Below are positions 49,696 to 59,195 of a stretch of 64,000 bases of DNA, in pieces (the stretch's first letter is position 1; every line of letters starts with the position of its first letter). Source of the DNA: Guptibacillus hwajinpoensis (GTDB taxonomy: Bacteria; Bacillota; Bacilli; Bacillales; Guptibacillaceae); contig NZ_SWFM01000008.1 of NCBI RefSeq assembly GCF_005144865.1, positions 1 to 64,000 of the forward strand. The letters are read 5' to 3'. A program made the position numbers and the translations under genes. The notes beneath the pieces were generated by a model, which did no database searches, was not told where the DNA came from, and saw only the letters and a program-made list of their open reading frames with translations.

Positions 49696-50800
49696 AAGTG
49701 AATATTGTGTAGCTGGAACGGCCTGACACCAGCGTATTCAAAAAACTGGTAAGGTGAGATGAAGCCAACGTCATAAAGTTCATTCGGTGCAGACATGAAT
49801 TCATACTTGTGTCTGAAACGTCAGGAGGATAAATGCAACGATGCCTCTGTACTCTACGTACAAAAAGAAGTTGTGGGGGTTCAGTTTTCCATTAATAGTG
49901 GAAAAATTAAGCGAGCGGAGAAACGCATAGATCCAACATTGTTGGCTAAGCAGGTGGGGCGCCTGAAGTACCTGGAAAGCGTTTATCTTTCTTATTTCCT
50001 CCTTTGTATGGGGAATTAAAGAAAGATGGTCAGTATGAACACGATGATACGGATACCCAATCAAAAGGGAACGGGGAATACTCATCAATGGCTTCTCCTT
50101 GTGTAGAAGTAGAGTAGTCTATACATTTGCACAGGGAGAAGTGTGCACTCAGAGCCGTTTCCCATGAAACAGGAAATATAACTCTAAAGTAACTCACTTA
50201 AGCAGCCTAACTACTATCAGTCACCAACTGCCGACTACTAAAGAAAAGCTGATGCCGCACCCGATATCTACTACGGAACTGTGAACTTGCTTTTCTGCAT
50301 CTAAGTACAAGCTCTCTAACACAAAGTAGGTTTCGGCGCCTCCTTTACAATCTTACTAACTAGTGTGAATCGGTTAAGCAGTAAGATTTCAAAACATAGA
50401 AGGAAGACTACACAATTCCTAATTTCTTCAAATACAACATGGAGTTAAATCAGCAAGAGTAGCAAATGAGGAGCTGAACACCAGTGGGGAAGGCAAGGTA
50501 GTCTACAGTGCAAAGTTGAGTGTATGTGGAGAAGAGAAGAAGGATTTGGAAGTACATGGGTACTTAACAGAAGAAGTAAGGGTAGATGTGATTGTTCTTC
50601 TACTAGACTGTACACGATGTAAAAGAACAGTGGTTTCGTCCGTGAGTATTTGTAGACGAGATCACTCAAAGTCTCTTAATAATGGTAGTTTCTTTGTTTT
50701 AGAGTGTATCACACACCGCGAGAGGCTCACATAAGATGTTTGGTAATAAAGTGGCTTGAAAGGCGGAAACCCTATAGGATAAGGGTTCAAGAGCCATTTT
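49696..50800 (+). ncRNA. Putative large structured non-coding RNA (about 1.1 kb)
   Basis: No convincing gene exists in 49566-50901: the open frames are 74 aa or less and lack binding sites. Yet perfect inverted repeats are dense: ATCTTTCTT/AAGAAAGAT (49985/50019), AGAAAAGC/GCTTTTCT (50242/50289), AATCTTACT/AGTAAGATT (50349/50380), TTTTCCA/TGGAAAA (49885/49899), TGCACA/TGTGCA (50128/50142), AGAAGAA/TTCTTCT (50569/50595), CCAAC/GTTGG (49933/49941), ACTGT/ACAGT (50607/50627). A sigma-A-like promoter precedes it and a compound hairpin ends it. Size and mobile setting recall large ornate RNAs such as GOLLD and ROOL, but I could not match it to either. A degenerate intron is an alternative; I found no domain V. 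Confidence 0.55.
50752..50800 (+). terminator. 3' end hairpin of the putative RNA
   Basis: TGGCTTGAA ... TTCAAGAGCCA enclosing ACCCT/AGGGT, followed by TTTTAAAATT. A second possible terminator, CAGAAC-CTTTA-GTTCTG then TTTAAT, lies at 50842-50858. Confidence 0.6.
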
Positions 50801-50867
50801 AAAATTAATTTCAGGTATGTAGGTGTAATATATCAAAATACCAGAACCTTTAGTTCTGTTTAATAAA

Positions 50868-50891
50868 GGGCTAACCGCAACTGGCTAGCCC
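50868..50891 (-). terminator. radC terminator
   Basis: Reverse strand GGGCTA-GCCAGTTGCGGT-TAGCCC followed by TTTATTAAA. Confidence 0.7.
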
Positions 50892-50901
50892 CCATTTAGT
50901 C

Positions 50902-51510
50902 TTACAAATATCCTTTTTCCTTTAGGCTGATGAACTTCTCATGGCCAATTATGATGTGATCAAGGACCTCAATACCCACAACCTTTCCTACCTCCCTAAG
51001 GCGTTTTGTAACTTCTATGTCTTCTTTAGATGGCTCAGGCTGCCCCGATGGATGATTGTGTGCAACGATGGCACTAGCACAGCTTCTTCGTATTAAGGGC
51101 AAGAAGGTTTCACGAGGATGCACGATAGATGCGTTAAGGGAGCCTGCAAAGATTGTTTGTCTAAATAATATTTCATTCTTTGTGTTCAGGCCAAGGCAAA
51201 CAAATTCTTCACGTGTTAGGTACTGCATGTCTTTCAAATAGGTGAAGGCATCTTGTGGACTCCTGATAGTAAATCGTTCTTCAGTTGTACTTGGATTCAA
51301 CCTTGCTAACTTTAAGGCAGCAATAATTTGATGAGCTTTTACTCTGCCAATTCCTTTAATGGAAAGAAGTTCTTCCTCAGTAACATCCAATATTTCCTGA
51401 ATAGACGGGAAGCGTTTGAAAATCTCACTGACAATATAGCTGTCTTCTTTTTCACGAATACTAGTAGCAAGCAACAATTTAAAGGTAAGCTTATCAAATT
51501 GGTTTATCAT
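50902..51510 (-). CDS. RadC-like JAB/MPN domain protein
   Basis: 202 aa. N-terminal helix-hairpin-helix region (VTEEELLSIKGIGRVKAHQI) and the JAB metal motif AIVAHNHPSGQPEPSKEDI with EVLDHIIIG. Such RadC copies are common on mobile islands; the role is unclear and not the repair function once proposed. The ATG at 51510 has GGAGG 8 bases upstream; the earlier ATG at 51525 starts within that site. The housekeeping radC normally sits near mreB, so this is an extra copy. Confidence 0.9.
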   Translation of the reverse strand: MINQFDKLTFKLLLATSIREKEDSYIVSEIFKRFPSIQEILDVTEEELLSIKGIGRVKAHQIIAALKLARLNPSTTEERFTIRSPQDAFTYLKDMQYLTREEFVCLGLNTKNEILFRQTIFAGSLNASIVHPRETFLPLIRRSCASAIVAHNHPSGQPEPSKEDIEVTKRLREVGKVVGIEVLDHIIIGHEKFISLKEKGYL

Positions 51511-51542
51511 AATTAATTCCTCCATTTAATTGAAATAAAAAA

Positions 51543-51562
51543 GGAGAGACGAGTGTCTCTCC
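51543..51562 (-). terminator. Terminator of the 242-aa gene
   Basis: GGAGAGAC-GAGT-GTCTCTCC; on the reverse strand a T6 run follows. The 51563-51690 stretch also holds GATGAG...CTCATC with T7 on the forward strand but no gene. Confidence 0.8.
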
Positions 51563-51690
51563 GATTTGTTGGATATTAATTTAATCTGTATAATGTAATT
51601 AACGTCGATTGTTGATGAGTTCGTTCATTGAGCTCATCTTTTTTTGTGCATAAAAATAGCCCTTAGAATGCTTAGTGCACTCAAAGAGCC

Positions 51691-52419
51691 TCATTTGTTT
51701 AAGCTATTCGTAGATTTCAACAGTAATAAGTCTTGGATGAAAGAAGATGCTTGGTGTTTTGTGAGCTTGGTGCTGTGATCTACATGAAACATCATTTGCA
51801 TCATTTCTTTTGCGACTTCTGGATGCATTTTCAACTGATATACTGTTTTGAATATCATTTTCAGCTGCTTATCCGTAACTGGCTCATCACCTCCTTTATT
51901 TTGAGAAGTGCACTTAGGGAACTCTTCAATATCTTGTGTAAATACCCCACTAGTTCTTGTCGCTGAAAGTACAGCATCAATTAGTGCTCTTTTCGTCGCC
52001 GTCTTTAGAATTGTATTAACTAGTGTGAATGGGTCTTGGTCAACGTATGCTTTTTCCTTGTTGTTGCAACTTCCTAATCCTTCTGCTTCCATAAACCCAC
52101 TTTCTTTGCTGAGAAGAGTCACCTTCACTTCATAAGCAAAGATTCCCTTATCCCAGATTTCAATACGGTTAATTATGTCAACTTGTTTAGAAAAGCCGAA
52201 GATGTCACACAGTTTTTCTGCACCTGGCTTCAGTAACGTGGGTTTTTGGTAGCCCTCAACAATTCCGTAATCCTGATTCTCTACCATCATTTCTCTAAAA
52301 AATTGCTGTAACAAATTCATTCTTTCTTTAGTTCCAAGTATTGATGAATTTAGAATGGAAAGAATATTTACTTTACGATCTCTGCTTCTTAAGGAGCGTA
52401 CATCTGGCTTAACAATCAT
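51691..52419 (-). CDS. Mobile-element protein, possible Rad52-like annealing protein
   Basis: 242 aa. KPGAEKLCDIFGFSKQ, EVKVTLLSKESG, AEGLGSCNNKEKAY and TILKTATKRALIDAVLSATRTSG form a series that resembles the beta-sheet plus helix pattern of Rad52/RecT-type single-strand annealing proteins; the C-terminal third looks like a separate helical segment (VTDKQLKMIFKTVYQLKMHP). The family is known to me from Gram-positive elements next to radC, but the annealing role is inference. GGGAGG precedes the ATG. Confidence 0.6.
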   Translation of the reverse strand: MIVKPDVRSLRSRDRKVNILSILNSSILGTKERMNLLQQFFREMMVENQDYGIVEGYQKPTLLKPGAEKLCDIFGFSKQVDIINRIEIWDKGIFAYEVKVTLLSKESGFMEAEGLGSCNNKEKAYVDQDPFTLVNTILKTATKRALIDAVLSATRTSGVFTQDIEEFPKCTSQNKGGDEPVTDKQLKMIFKTVYQLKMHPEVAKEMMQMMFHVDHSTKLTKHQASSFIQDLLLLKSTNSLNK

Positions 52420-52565
52420 TGTATAAATCCTCCCTATTAATTTAATCTTAACCGCAAATCGTCTCTCACCTTTTCTCCTGAACAGAAAATTTCCACTGCA
52501 TTTTTCCTTTCATTCATCTCACTTCCTTTCAGCTATGTATTAAATGAGGGGGTGGGCTCGGAACG

Positions 52566-52594
52566 TTGAGAAAACATTCAATCTAGTTTAATAT
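52566..52594 (+). promoter_or_regulatory. Candidate promoter of the restriction operon
   Basis: TTGAGA (52566-52571), 17-base spacer, TAATAT (52589-52594). The 446-base gap 52420-52865 is AT-rich and otherwise shows no gene. Confidence 0.45.
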
Positions 52595-52865
52595 TAAGGG
52601 TTGATAAAATTGATTTTTTTGGATTTTGCAATGAATTTACATAATATTACAATTGAGGGTTGTGGTTAAAATTTAAGGTGGTCAGGACCTGGATATTTTT
52701 GTGAGATGAGAGGTCTTCCTGCATTAAAGTAGAAATAATAGTATTATAGTAATAGGGTTTTTCTTGTCAGTTGAATGCATATTTAGCTTGGAGTTAATCC
52801 CGTCCATTATTATGTGGTTCCACTGATTTAAATACTGAGAGAACAAACTGTTGGGAGAGAAATAA

Positions 52866-55016
52866 ATGGCAAAAAAGATTAATCAAAAACAAAACGAACC
52901 AGTCGAACAAATCCTTTTTAGTTCTGCAAATAAACTTAGAAAAAACATGGATGCTGCAGAGTATAAACATATTGCACTTGGACTAATATTTTTGAAGTAC
53001 ATCTCTGATAGCTTTACAGAACTATATAACAAGTTAAAAGAAGGACAAGGAGAATATGAAGGCGCAGATCCTGAAGACATGAATGAATATAGAGCAGAAA
53101 ATGTATTTTACGTTCCTCCTCAAGCACGGTGGGAGTATTTACAAGGTAGAGCTAAACTCTCATCAATTGGTAAAGATGTCGATGAAGCAATGGAAGCAAT
53201 TGAAAAAGATAACCCTTCATTAAAAGGAGTTCTTCCAAAAGAATATGCCAAAGAAAAATTAGATAAACAATCTCTTGGAGGATTAATTGATCTTATAGGT
53301 ACTATTGCACTGGGAGATAGTATTTCAAAAACTAAAGATGTATTAGGTTCTGTTTATGAATATTTCTTAGGTCAATTTGCCTTAGCAGAAGGGAAAAAGG
53401 GTGGACAATTCTACACTCCTTCAAACCTGGTACGTCTTTTAGTTGAAATGCTAGAACCTTATGAAGGTAGAGTGTTTGATCCTTGTTGTGGTAGTGGAGG
53501 AATGTTTGTACAGAGTGAGAAGTTTATTCTTGCTCATAGTGACCGCTATTATAAATTTAATGATAAAAAAGTACCATTCAATCCGACGGATCTTATATCA
53601 ATCCATGGACAAGAAAGTAACCAAACAACTTGGCGGTTATGTAAGATGAATCTGGCAATACGTGGAATAGATAGCTCTAATGTTAAATGGAATAATGAGG
53701 GGTCTTTCGTTAAAGATGCTCATCCAGACCTCAAGGCTGATTTCATAATTACAAACCCACCTTTTAATGATAAGGATTGGTCTGGTGAATTACTATCAAA
53801 TGATAGTAGATGGATTTATGGAAAACCTCCTACTTCAAATGCGAATTATGCTTGGATTCAACACTTTATTCAGCATCTATCTCCAAGAGGTAAAGCTGGT
53901 TTTTTACTGGCTACTAAGTCACTAGCTTCTCAATTAAATGCTGAAAAAAATATTCGTAAAGGTATGGTAGAAGATGGTCTCGTAGAGTGTATTGTATTAC
54001 TGCCAGGGAAACTATTCTACTCTACACCTGCTCCTGTCAGCCTATGGATTCTTTCAAAAGATAAAAGTGAACGAAATAATGAAACTTTATTCATTGATGC
54101 TTCTAGAATATACACTGATACTAGTAGGACTCATAGGAAATTAACCTCTGAAAATATAAATGAAATAAGCAACACTTTTAAGAATTGGTTAAGAAATACA
54201 GATGAATATCAAGATATCCCTGGGTATTGTAAGTCTGTCAACACTGAAACTATAAGAGATAATGATTATTCCCTTTACCCAGGCCATTACATTGGAGTTA
54301 GTGAAGAGGATACTGACCGTAAAGATAAGGTCGAATCAATTAATATGGCACATTCAGGAATACAGGAAATTCAAAACAAAGTTAGTCAAATCGAGGATGC
54401 CTCAAGAGAGTTTAAACTTATGGTTACAAATGAATTATCAAAGGTTGATAAAAATAATACAATTAAATTGACATTAAATGATATATTGGTCGAATCATCC
54501 AGTGTGTTAGGTGAAAGAGAAGAGCCTGAAATTTTGACTTGTACTGAAAATGCAGGGCTTGTATTGCAAAGAGAACGCTTTTCTAAACGCGTTGCCACAG
54601 AGGATACTAGTAAATACAAAATTGTGAAAAAATCGGATATCGTATATAACCCTTATTTATTATGGGCTGGTGCAATTGATCAATGCTGGATTGTTGATGA
54701 AGGTATAACATCTCCTGCATACTCTGTGTTCAATATAAAACCAGAGTTTGAACCGATGACTATTGGTCACATACTAAAGAGCAGTTATATGAAGAAATGG
54801 TATTGGAATATATCTATTGGAACACATGAGCGTAGACGAACAGCACCACCTAATGATTTTCTGAAATTAGAAGTAGAAATTCCAGATTTCCATGTGCAAA
54901 AAAGGATTTCCTCAATATATGATGAGATGATGATACAGATTACCTTATTAAAAGAATTACAGGATTCGATACGAGGTACTTCAGTTAAATTAAACGAATA
55001 TTTCACAGGAAGATAA
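52866..55016 (+). CDS. Type I restriction-modification methylase with fused half specificity domain (HsdM-S)
   Basis: 716 aa, against about 500-550 for ordinary HsdM. N-terminal helical domain (LRKNMDAAEYKHIALGLIFLKYISD), SAM motif I FDPCCGSGG at about 204, QESNQTTWRLCKMNL, and the catalytic NPPF at about 297 (N6-adenine class). From about residue 540 there follows one target recognition domain of HsdS type (ILTCTENAGLVL ... ERRRTAPPNDFLKLEVEIP) and a dimerisation helix (ISSIYDEMMIQITLLKELQD). No separate hsdS exists here. A single recognition domain implies a dimer reading a symmetric bipartite site. Confidence 0.88.
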   Translation: MAKKINQKQNEPVEQILFSSANKLRKNMDAAEYKHIALGLIFLKYISDSFTELYNKLKEGQGEYEGADPEDMNEYRAENVFYVPPQARWEYLQGRAKLSSIGKDVDEAMEAIEKDNPSLKGVLPKEYAKEKLDKQSLGGLIDLIGTIALGDSISKTKDVLGSVYEYFLGQFALAEGKKGGQFYTPSNLVRLLVEMLEPYEGRVFDPCCGSGGMFVQSEKFILAHSDRYYKFNDKKVPFNPTDLISIHGQESNQTTWRLCKMNLAIRGIDSSNVKWNNEGSFVKDAHPDLKADFIITNPPFNDKDWSGELLSNDSRWIYGKPPTSNANYAWIQHFIQHLSPRGKAGFLLATKSLASQLNAEKNIRKGMVEDGLVECIVLLPGKLFYSTPAPVSLWILSKDKSERNNETLFIDASRIYTDTSRTHRKLTSENINEISNTFKNWLRNTDEYQDIPGYCKSVNTETIRDNDYSLYPGHYIGVSEEDTDRKDKVESINMAHSGIQEIQNKVSQIEDASREFKLMVTNELSKVDKNNTIKLTLNDILVESSSVLGEREEPEILTCTENAGLVLQRERFSKRVATEDTSKYKIVKKSDIVYNPYLLWAGAIDQCWIVDEGITSPAYSVFNIKPEFEPMTIGHILKSSYMKKWYWNISIGTHERRRTAPPNDFLKLEVEIPDFHVQKRISSIYDEMMIQITLLKELQDSIRGTSVKLNEYFTGR

Positions 55017-55043
55017 TATTTTTTGAAAGAGGGGATATAAGTT

Positions 55044-58000
55044 ATGCCAAAGCTGTGTGAATCCGAGATAGAAGTAATGGCAATAGATGAATTAATTGAT
55101 ATAGGTTATAACTATTTGTCGGGGCCAGATATCGGCCCTGACTCAATAGATGCCGAGCGAAGAAGTTATTCAGATGTGTTACTTTTGGGCAGAGTTCATA
55201 ACGCTTTGTATAGTTTGAATCCTAACATACCTTCTTATGTTATCGACGAAGCTGTTACCAAGCTACATCGATATAATAATTTGAAATTAATCTCAGACAA
55301 TGAAAATTTCCATAACTTGCTTGTTAATGGTATACCAGTTGAATATCGGAAAGAAGATGAAATTGTTGGTGATAGTATAAAGGTATGTGACTTTGATGAC
55401 CCCTTAAACAATGATTTCTTAGTAGCTAATCAATTTACAATTATTGAAAACAATATTAATAAACGTCCTGATGTAATTTTATTTATAAACGGAATACCCC
55501 TTGTATTAATTGAATTAAAGAATCCTTCAGATCAAAATGCAACTGTTAGAAAGGCATATGACCAAATTCAAACTTACAAGTCTACTATTCCATCTTTATT
55601 TACTTACAACACAGTTTGTATTATTTCTGACGGACTAGAGGCTAAAGTAGGATCTCTTACTGCTACGTTTTCTCGTTTTTCCGCTTGGAAAACAAAGGAT
55701 GGATTAAATGAAGCATCAAAGTATGATGATGAATTAACTACGCTCATACGTGGGATGTTAAATAAGGAAACACTATTGGACTATATTAAGAATTTTATTA
55801 CTTTTGAGAGATCGAAGAGTGAGAATAAGGATACAAAAGAAACGAGAACTGAAACGATCAAGAAGGTTGCAGCTTATCATCAGTATTATGCTGTGAATAA
55901 AGGAGTGAAAACAACATTAGAAGCAGCAGATATTGATGGAAGCAAAAAGGCTGGGGTTGTTTGGCATACTCAAGGGGCTGGAAAATCTTTATCAATGGTT
56001 TTTTATACGGGAAAGCTTGTACAGAAACTTAACAACCCCACTATTGTGGTGATTACAGATCGAAACGATCTTGATGAACAGCTTTTTGACACTTTTGTAG
56101 GGAACTCTGATATCTTGAGACAACCACCTCAGCAAGCTGAGGATTGTGAACATCTCAAAGAACTACTTAAGGTTTCATCAGGTGGAATTATCTTTACCAC
56201 AATTCATAAATTCATGCCAGAGGATGGTTTATCTGATTATGAAACTCTCTCAACTAGAAACAACATTGTAGTAATAGCTGACGAAGCACATCGAACACAA
56301 TATGGATTTGATGCAAAGTTGAGAGAAATTAAAGATGAAAACAAAAATATAATAGGTCACCGTCTTGCATATGGTTTCGCTAAATATATGCGAGATGCGT
56401 TGCCTAATGCAACGTATATTGGGTTCACTGGAACGCCAGTAGAGAAAAATGATGTCAATACACCTGCTGTTTTCGGAAATTATATTGATATCTATGATAT
56501 AGCTCAGGCAGTTGAGGACAAGATTACTGTGCCTATATTTTATGAAAGTAGACTTGCAAAGGTTAATCTCACAGATGAAGGAAAAAAATTAATTGAACAA
56601 TTTGATGATAAACTGTCTACTAATAGCGGTTTAGATGAAGCTCAGAAAGCTAAGTTAAAGTGGGCAAAATTAGAAGCAATTGTTGGAAACAAAGACCGTC
56701 TTGCAAACCTTGCAAAGGATATTATTGATCACTATGAAAGTAGGCAGAAAGTATTTGATGGCAAAGCTATGGTAGTTGCTATGAGTAGAAAAATTGCAGT
56801 TAAATTATACTCAGAAATTATTAAACTAAGGCCAGAATGGCATAATGAAGATTTAGATAAAGGTGTTATTAAAGTTGTTATGACAGTTTCTAGCTCAGAA
56901 GATGTCAGTATGCAAAAGCACCGTACCACAAAACAGCAACGAAAATCACTAGCTCAACGTATGAGAGATGAAAATGATCCTTTAAAGATTGTAATCGTTA
57001 GAGATATGTGGTTGACAGGTTTTGATGCTCCTTCATTGCATACGATGTATGTCGATAAGCCTATGAGAGATCACAATTTAATGCAGGCTATTGCACGTGT
57101 GAATAGAGTGTTTAAAGATAAACCAGGAGGGCTAATTGTTGACTATATAGGTATAGGAACTAGCCTGAAGAACGCATTAGGATTCTATGCCGAAAGTGGC
57201 GGAAAAGGAATGCCTGCTGAAACTCAACAAAAAGCGGTTGATTTCCTCATTGAGAAGCTTGAAGTAGTACGTCAAATGTTTTTTGGTTTTGATTATCAAG
57301 TTTTCTTTTCTTCGCAAACCAAAGATAAATTATCTACGATTCTACGAGCTGAAGACTTTATTATTGGTCTTGAAAATGGAAAGACCCGATTCATCAAGGA
57401 AGTTACTTTACTTAGTAAGGCGTATGCACTATCTAAACCGCATAAAGTTACTTTAGATAATGCAGAGGAAATAGCATTTTTTCAAACCGTAAAAGCTAGA
57501 CTTACAAAGTTTAATCTTGTAGATGATGGAAGCGAAACAAATTATGATTCTGTCATTAAAAACATCGTTGATAGTGCACTCTATTCGGATAAGGTAGTAG
57601 ATATTTTTGAGGCGTCTGGCATAGAAAAGCCCGATCTCTCTGTACTTTCAGAAGAATTTTTAAAAGAAATACAGGGTATGAAATACAAGAATGTAGCTAT
57701 TGAGCTTCTTAAAAAGCTTTTAAACGACGAAATAAGAATTCGTACAAAGCATAACATTACTAAGTCAAAGTCGTTGATGGATATGCTTACCCAAGCAATG
57801 AAACGGTATCAAAATAATTTACTTACTACTTCAGAAATAATAGAAGAATTGATACGAATTGCAAAAGAAATAAATTCTGCTGATATACGTGGAGTGGAAT
57901 TAGGTTTGGAAACTGATGAATTAGCATTTTATGATGCTCTTGGAACAAATGATAGTGCTGTAAGCGTTTTAGGTGACCATCAATTGAGAGAAATAGCAAG

Positions 58001-58196
58001 AGAAATAGCAAGTAAGGTTAAAGGAAATACAACTATTGACTGGTCTATTAAAGAGAGCGTTAGAGCTCGTCTGATGGTCTTAGTAAGGCGTACATTAAAT
58101 AAGTATGGTTATCCACCTGATAAACAGGAGGCAGCAATTAAAACAGTAATGAAACAAGCTGAGAACTTGGCGGAGGCATATGCAAATAAATATTAG
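55044..58196 (+). CDS. hsdR: Type I restriction endonuclease subunit R
   Basis: 1050 aa. N-terminal PD-(D/E)xK nuclease with RPDVILFINGIPLVLIELKNP (about 140-160, Asp and ExK visible), then SF2 motor: Walker A TQGAGKSLSMVF at about 310, DEAHRTQYG at about 413, GFTGTPVE, and RVNRVFKDKPGGLIVDY. It cuts unmodified DNA after translocation. 27 bases after the methylase gene, so one operon. All motifs are intact. Confidence 0.95.
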   Translation: MPKLCESEIEVMAIDELIDIGYNYLSGPDIGPDSIDAERRSYSDVLLLGRVHNALYSLNPNIPSYVIDEAVTKLHRYNNLKLISDNENFHNLLVNGIPVEYRKEDEIVGDSIKVCDFDDPLNNDFLVANQFTIIENNINKRPDVILFINGIPLVLIELKNPSDQNATVRKAYDQIQTYKSTIPSLFTYNTVCIISDGLEAKVGSLTATFSRFSAWKTKDGLNEASKYDDELTTLIRGMLNKETLLDYIKNFITFERSKSENKDTKETRTETIKKVAAYHQYYAVNKGVKTTLEAADIDGSKKAGVVWHTQGAGKSLSMVFYTGKLVQKLNNPTIVVITDRNDLDEQLFDTFVGNSDILRQPPQQAEDCEHLKELLKVSSGGIIFTTIHKFMPEDGLSDYETLSTRNNIVVIADEAHRTQYGFDAKLREIKDENKNIIGHRLAYGFAKYMRDALPNATYIGFTGTPVEKNDVNTPAVFGNYIDIYDIAQAVEDKITVPIFYESRLAKVNLTDEGKKLIEQFDDKLSTNSGLDEAQKAKLKWAKLEAIVGNKDRLANLAKDIIDHYESRQKVFDGKAMVVAMSRKIAVKLYSEIIKLRPEWHNEDLDKGVIKVVMTVSSSEDVSMQKHRTTKQQRKSLAQRMRDENDPLKIVIVRDMWLTGFDAPSLHTMYVDKPMRDHNLMQAIARVNRVFKDKPGGLIVDYIGIGTSLKNALGFYAESGGKGMPAETQQKAVDFLIEKLEVVRQMFFGFDYQVFFSSQTKDKLSTILRAEDFIIGLENGKTRFIKEVTLLSKAYALSKPHKVTLDNAEEIAFFQTVKARLTKFNLVDDGSETNYDSVIKNIVDSALYSDKVVDIFEASGIEKPDLSVLSEEFLKEIQGMKYKNVAIELLKKLLNDEIRIRTKHNITKSKSLMDMLTQAMKRYQNNLLTTSEIIEELIRIAKEINSADIRGVELGLETDELAFYDALGTNDSAVSVLGDHQLREIAREIASKVKGNTTIDWSIKESVRARLMVLVRRTLNKYGYPPDKQEAAIKTVMKQAENLAEAYANKY

Positions 58197-58298
58197 ATTT
58201 TTGTTGCTTTCTCAGTACCTAATGGTTGAAATCTAAATAACAAATGAGATGTGTGTTAAATCACTCTGTTTGTATTTTGATAAAAAGGTGCTGGATAA

Positions 58299-58634
58299 AT
58301 GATGAAGACTAAATTATGCCATGGTTTCTTTTACGAAACTGAGGAAGAACTGCGGGAACTATTGGGTATTGAGGAATACTTAGACATGGAGTTTGATAAT
58401 GGGAATGGCGAGTGGCTTTCTGATTACGATGAAGAAGATGATGAAGCTTTTGAACTTCCATCATCTTTAGCAAGAGATGTTTATATGAAGCGTAAGGCAG
58501 AGGGCTGCACACAAAGAGAACTAGCTCTTAAACTAGGTATCTGTCTAGAAACTTTATCCAAGATTGAGAACGGACATGAGAACTTGCGAACTAAAGTTAA
58601 GATGAAAATTGAACATTATTTAAATATAGAATAA
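58299..58634 (+). CDS. Small XRE/HTH protein after hsdR
   Basis: 111 aa. Acidic N-terminal half (FDNGNGEWLSDYDEEDDEAF) and a C-terminal HTH (TQRELALKLGICLETLSKIENGHE). Could be a controller of the restriction operon or an antitoxin-like regulator for the genes that follow. Start ATG 58299 or the adjoining ATG 58302; AAAGGTG lies upstream. Confidence 0.75.
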   Translation: MMKTKLCHGFFYETEEELRELLGIEEYLDMEFDNGNGEWLSDYDEEDDEAFELPSSLARDVYMKRKAEGCTQRELALKLGICLETLSKIENGHENLRTKVKMKIEHYLNIE

Positions 58635-58642
58635 TAGTAAAT

Positions 58643-58690
58643 ATCCAGGTCCAAGTGCTCATTTTCAGCTTGAGATCTGGATTTATTTGT
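58643..58690 (+). terminator. Probable terminator of the restriction operon
   Basis: CCAGGTCCAAG ... CTTGAGATCTGG, an imperfect stem, followed by ATTTATTTGTTT. Confidence 0.45.
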
Positions 58691-58774
58691 TTATTTAGAA
58701 GGAAAAAAGTTACATAAGTAGAAATGAGTGTATTATGATAAATCTAATTCTATCCGTTTAGAGGTGATATATAT

Positions 58775-59195
58775 GGGAAAGAATGAATCAAAACGGTTCC
58801 CTGATTATTTTCCAAAGAGTTGTCCTCCATTAGATAAAGCGATAAATAAAGAGTTGAAAGTTTATAGAATTGTTCAATCAAATACAGTAAAAGAAAAGGA
58901 TTTTATCGCGCCAGGCATAAGAAGAAAAAAATATACAACTGCTACCTGTGATGAGCTGGCTCTTTCTGTTTTGAGTTGTACTAAAGACATAACAGTTGCT
59001 CATAAGTATTTTTCAGGGATAAATATGAAGAAAATGAATAAGGTGGCTGTAGGATACATTTCACCAGAAACTGGGGTTTTTGTTTACGATCCTAGCAAAG
59101 CAGTTGGAAATTCTCATGTGAATTGGTGGACATTCATTGGTATTATGCCTCATATATACTTTAATGAGATCCTGAAGATAGGAGAGGACATATAA
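58775..59195 (+). CDS. Unknown protein, 140 aa (upstream partner)
   Basis: Not recognised. The ATG at 58775 has GAGGTGA upstream; the longer frame from 58728 is rejected. Begins MGKNESKRFPDYFPKSCPPL; contains KVYRIVQSNTVKEKDFIAPG, an all-alpha/beta middle, and HVNWWTFIGIMPHIYFNEIL near the end. Soluble, no signal. Its stop and the next start share one base (TAATG), so it is strictly coupled to the 395-aa gene. The KVYRIV start is faintly like RES or ADP-ribosyltransferase folds, but no catalytic set can be defended. Confidence 0.8.

Noticed and set aside
50150..50185. GAGCCGTTTCCCATGAAAC read as a possible group II intron domain V.
   Set aside because: The 3' half of a domain V hairpin is missing; the stem is only GTTTC/GAAAC, and no 5' GTGYG or reverse transcriptase is present.
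49795..50734. Open frames of 74, 72 and 95 aa inside the island gap.
   Set aside because: No ribosome binding sites, amino-acid make-up unlike proteins, and the region is dominated by inverted repeats.
51586..51645. TTGTTG-17-TATAAT followed by a GATGAG/CTCATC hairpin with T7, a possible 40-nt RNA.
   Set aside because: Too short and weak to call; the hairpin may simply insulate the neighbouring genes.
52685..58652. 14-bp inverted repeat GGACCTGGATATTT flanking the restriction operon (52685-52698 and 58639-58652).
   Set aside because: A 14-bp match somewhere within 14 kb is expected about once by chance, and the right copy is part of a terminator stem. Not taken as a cassette border.
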